Assembly (NCBI GenBank): GCA_027295435.1
Contig: JAPUKX010000211.1
Location: forward strand, 1 to 6,605
Direction of reading: 5' to 3'
Origin: Planctomycetota bacterium
GTDB lineage: Bacteria > Planctomycetota > Phycisphaerae > Phycisphaerales > SM1A02
DNA: 6,605 nt
The notes below the pieces were generated by a model. The model saw only the letters and a program-made list of their open reading frames with translations, was not told where the DNA came from and did not search any database. The translations under genes and the position numbers were made by a program. Of the stretch, positions 4,389 to 6,605 are shown in pieces (position 1 is the stretch's first letter; the number at the start of each line of letters is the position of its first letter).

Positions 4389-6318
4389 CCGAAGGCCTCC
4401 GATGTTTCGTGGATCGGTCGGCCAGGACGCTAAGCAGTCGAGTCAACGAAAATCGCCAGCGTCTCAACGCTCGTCGGACATCCGGCTCGTCACCCATCTT
4501 GGAGAGGATGCCGGCCAGCCATCTCGCGCGAGCGGCGTGTTTGACACGAGGATGATCAAGCAACAAATGCATCATGCCGCACAGCACGGGAGCACCCAGA
4601 CCCTCGGGAAGCGACTGCACCATCGGCACCAAGCGCTGCAGCGACTCGAAGTCCGCATTGGCGAGATTGCGGGCGACCTCGAAGCACTGTTGGCGGTCTG
4701 CCGGGTCAACGAGTTCTTTGAGCAGTGCCATTGCACAATCAGGCGCCGCCGAGGTCAGCGCTGCGATCATCCGGCACCTCGCCGGCGCTTCTCCAAGGTG
4801 CAAGAGCGCCAGGGCGTCACGGTTGACGTGGTCGCCGCCGACGGCGCATCGGAGAATGCAATCGATTCGTTCCGATCCCTGGAATCCTTCGAGGTACACC
4901 TTCGCTGCCTGTCGACTTTCACAATCGTCCAAAGAAGTCACCAGATGCTGTGCCACGCGCACGGACTCCAGCACGAGGTCTGCCCGCCCGCGTTGGAGAA
5001 GATCTGGCGTCATGTCAGAGAGGTATCCGATGACTCCGACGCAATCAGTTCGGCCGCCGGTGAATCCCCGCGCGAGCTGCACTGCGACCAGGACGGCGTG
5101 GGGCTGCACGTGATTGGGATGAAAGGTTGTGAGGTCTTGCGTCGCAGAGCCCGTTGATCCACTGCCTGCTGTGAGCTGGGCGAGTTGCGCCTGGTATGCT
5201 TCGGGACTGAAGTCCTTCTGAGCTCTCGTCTGAAGGACCTCGTCGAGCGCGGCCTGCAGCGACTCGCTGACATCTTCGCTCACCGTCCCGGCATCTTGCC
5301 AGTGCTTTAAGGTCTGCATGATCCGAGCGTTCTCGTCACCACCCGGCACCGCAAGGCGCGCCAGCTTCGTGTAAAGCATCAGGATTTCCCGGCTCGGTTT
5401 GGATTCGGATCGGTCCGCCGTCTCCAGCGCGCCGAGCACCTCCGCGACGGGAAGGACCTCCGAGAGTTGACCGAACAGGTCGAGCGATGCCTTGGGATTC
5501 GCGGGACTGATCGTCAGCAGTCCGGTTCGCAGATTCGGGCTGAGCCCGGAGAGGAACGTGCCGAGGCGCCCGACGGACTCGGCCCGGGTCCCCTCGCTCA
5601 TTGTGCCCAACGATTGGGTCAATTCCTCGAAGTGAACCCGCCCGCTGGCGATGACGTCGTCCGGCGCTTGTTCGAATTGAGCATTGAGTTCGGCAGCCAG
5701 GCGATCCGGCTCCCATCCCGTCTGTTGAGTTGGTCCGCAAAGCAGCGATTGGATCAGGTCGGACCACGATCCCACTTCGCCGGCGTCCCGATCCTTCGAC
5801 GCCCGCTCGCCCTCGACGATTCGCAGTCCGTCGTAGCGGAGCGGAATGATCCGAATGCATTTCCGAGTTGCGTGCTCAATCGTGCCGACAAGATCATCAC
5901 CGCGGATATGCTCCCGTTGAGCACGAAACAGCGTCTCGAGGAAGGCCGCCATGGTCGCGCTGTCGGCGCCTCGTTGAAATTCGATCGCTGCGATATCGAG
6001 CTCGTGCAACACCTCGGCCAGGGGCACCAGCGATGCGGAATCGTTCGCGTCATCATCGATCAGGAAGCGGCCATGTCCGATCCCGATGGTGATTGAATTG
6101 GACTTGACGAATGCCGAAGCCAGTCGAGTTGCCGCGTCCTTCGTCGCGTCACGAGTTGCCGGGTGATCCGGCGAGTAGAGTTTGGATGCTTGCCAGGCGC
6201 GGCTCAAGGCCTTGAGGGAGTCAATCACGCCTCTTTGCGAGGCATCCCCGCGGATTGTCGCTTGCGAAGTCCTGTTCATCCGTGAGCCTGCGTGACTGTT
6301 GCGGAATCGGAGCAGCAT
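4381..6318 (-). CDS. Large mostly helical protein with HD-GYP-linked N-terminal module, function unknown
   Basis: Protein of 645 residues without a recognised enzyme domain, signal peptide or transmembrane helix. Residues about 30-130 (SLKALSRAWQASKLYSPDHPA, then ITIGIGHGRFLIDDD, then LHELDIAAIEFQRGADS) match the N-terminal module of the downstream HD-GYP protein in order and spacing. A short conserved-looking segment, IRIIPLRYDGLRIVEGE, follows at about 155-171. The remainder (about 185-630) is leucine- and alanine-rich amphipathic helix in irregular units, suggesting a HEAT-like alpha-solenoid used for protein contacts; this is inferred from composition, not motif. The C-terminus is basic (RRALRRWRFSLTRLL). 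The ATG at 6318 lies 19 bases after the upstream EAL gene stop. ATG 6279 (MNRTSQATIRGD) is an equally possible start with a weak AGG upstream. It lies in the same operon as EAL and HD-GYP genes, so a regulatory or scaffold role in cyclic-di-GMP signalling is likely. Confidence 0.85.
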   Translation of the reverse strand: MLLRFRNSHAGSRMNRTSQATIRGDASQRGVIDSLKALSRAWQASKLYSPDHPATRDATKDAATRLASAFVKSNSITIGIGHGRFLIDDDANDSASLVPLAEVLHELDIAAIEFQRGADSATMAAFLETLFRAQREHIRGDDLVGTIEHATRKCIRIIPLRYDGLRIVEGERASKDRDAGEVGSWSDLIQSLLCGPTQQTGWEPDRLAAELNAQFEQAPDDVIASGRVHFEELTQSLGTMSEGTRAESVGRLGTFLSGLSPNLRTGLLTISPANPKASLDLFGQLSEVLPVAEVLGALETADRSESKPSREILMLYTKLARLAVPGGDENARIMQTLKHWQDAGTVSEDVSESLQAALDEVLQTRAQKDFSPEAYQAQLAQLTAGSGSTGSATQDLTTFHPNHVQPHAVLVAVQLARGFTGGRTDCVGVIGYLSDMTPDLLQRGRADLVLESVRVAQHLVTSLDDCESRQAAKVYLEGFQGSERIDCILRCAVGGDHVNRDALALLHLGEAPARCRMIAALTSAAPDCAMALLKELVDPADRQQCFEVARNLANADFESLQRLVPMVQSLPEGLGAPVLCGMMHLLLDHPRVKHAARARWLAGILSKMGDEPDVRRALRRWRFSLTRLLSVLADRSTKHRRPSDA

Positions 6319-6337
6319 CGGTTGTCGGAATCTTCCA

Positions 6338-6605
6338 TTACGCGGCGCTCATCCATCGCTTGTTGTCCAGCAGTAGCTGCCCGGCTTGCTGCTCGCTGAC
6401 GGCCTTGCTGAACAACCACCCCTGGCCGAAGTCACAGTCCACCTTCTGGAGCATATTGACCTGCTCTTGGGTTTCGATTCCTTCAGCCACGACGGGCATG
6501 TCCAACGTGTGGACCAGCTCCACCATCGCCTTGGTGATCGCCACAAACTGCCGCCACTGCCGATCCCGGCTGCCGATGCATTGATCGATCTTGACGATGT
6601 CAAAC
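6338..6605 (-). CDS. EAL-domain protein, C-terminal end (runs off the right edge)
   Basis: The last 88 residues of a cyclic-di-GMP phosphodiesterase-type EAL domain. Family landmarks are clear: FDIVKID with the catalytic-site Lys, AITKAMVELVHTLDMPVVAEGIET with the conserved first Glu, and VDCDFGQGWLFSKAV matching the usual CDxxQGYxFxxP end of the fold (Trp in place of Tyr, Ala in place of Pro). The gene ends shortly after the domain with a TAA at 6340-6338. The EAL signature itself, other metal ligands and any sensory or GGDEF domain lie outside the window, so catalytic status cannot be judged beyond these residues. It is the most upstream visible gene of the leftward operon; the promoter is not in the window. 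Confidence 0.93.
   Translation of the reverse strand, partial: FDIVKIDQCIGSRDRQWRQFVAITKAMVELVHTLDMPVVAEGIETQEQVNMLQKVDCDFGQGWLFSKAVSEQQAGQLLLDNKRWMSAA

Noticed and set aside
4267..5157. Long plus-strand open frame (296 codons) opposite the HD-GYP and solenoid-like genes
   Set aside because: It lies entirely antisense to two well-supported genes, has His/Arg/Ser-rich protein with no family features, and reflects the high GC content.

Overview
This GC-rich bacterial window is packed with genes and has short intergenic gaps. The gene families and style (an RRM RNA-binding protein with a short Arg/Gly tail, large HD-GYP-linked solenoid proteins, few strong Shine-Dalgarno sites) would suit a Planctomycetota or Phycisphaerae-like bacterium. 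That is an impression from gene style, not a proven assignment; there is no rRNA or other phylogenetic marker here.

Layout. (1) 1-1339, minus strand: a gene for a small signal-peptide-bearing, single-pass membrane protein overlaps by 4 bases the start of aroB (3-dehydroquinate synthase, shikimate pathway), which runs off the left edge. (2) 1340-1660: divergent intergenic region with inverted repeats and candidate promoters. (3) 1661-2005, plus strand: a small glycine-zipper lipoprotein with a His-rich tail, followed by GC-rich hairpins. (4) 2006-2402: long non-coding leader, rich in possible RNA hairpins, ahead of an RRM RNA-binding protein gene (2403-2684, plus). (5) 2685-3239: no intact gene. 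It contains an orphan fragment of an HlyD/RND-type periplasmic adaptor, probably a pseudogene, then a 44-base two-layer palindrome between the convergent genes. (6) 3240-6605, minus strand: a probable operon read from right to left, made of the C-terminal end of an EAL-domain protein, a 645-residue protein with no recognised enzyme domain, and an HD-GYP protein.

How the genes fit together. The right half looks like a cyclic-di-GMP signalling operon in which the two unrelated phosphodiesterase folds (EAL and HD-GYP) flank a large, mostly helical protein. The large protein and the HD-GYP protein appear to share an N-terminal module of about 100 residues, and the HD-GYP start overlaps the preceding stop by 8 bases, so the two are probably made together and may act together. 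The left half is housekeeping (aroB) plus small envelope and RNA-binding proteins. No CRISPR array, tRNA, rRNA, intact insertion sequence or integrase was seen.
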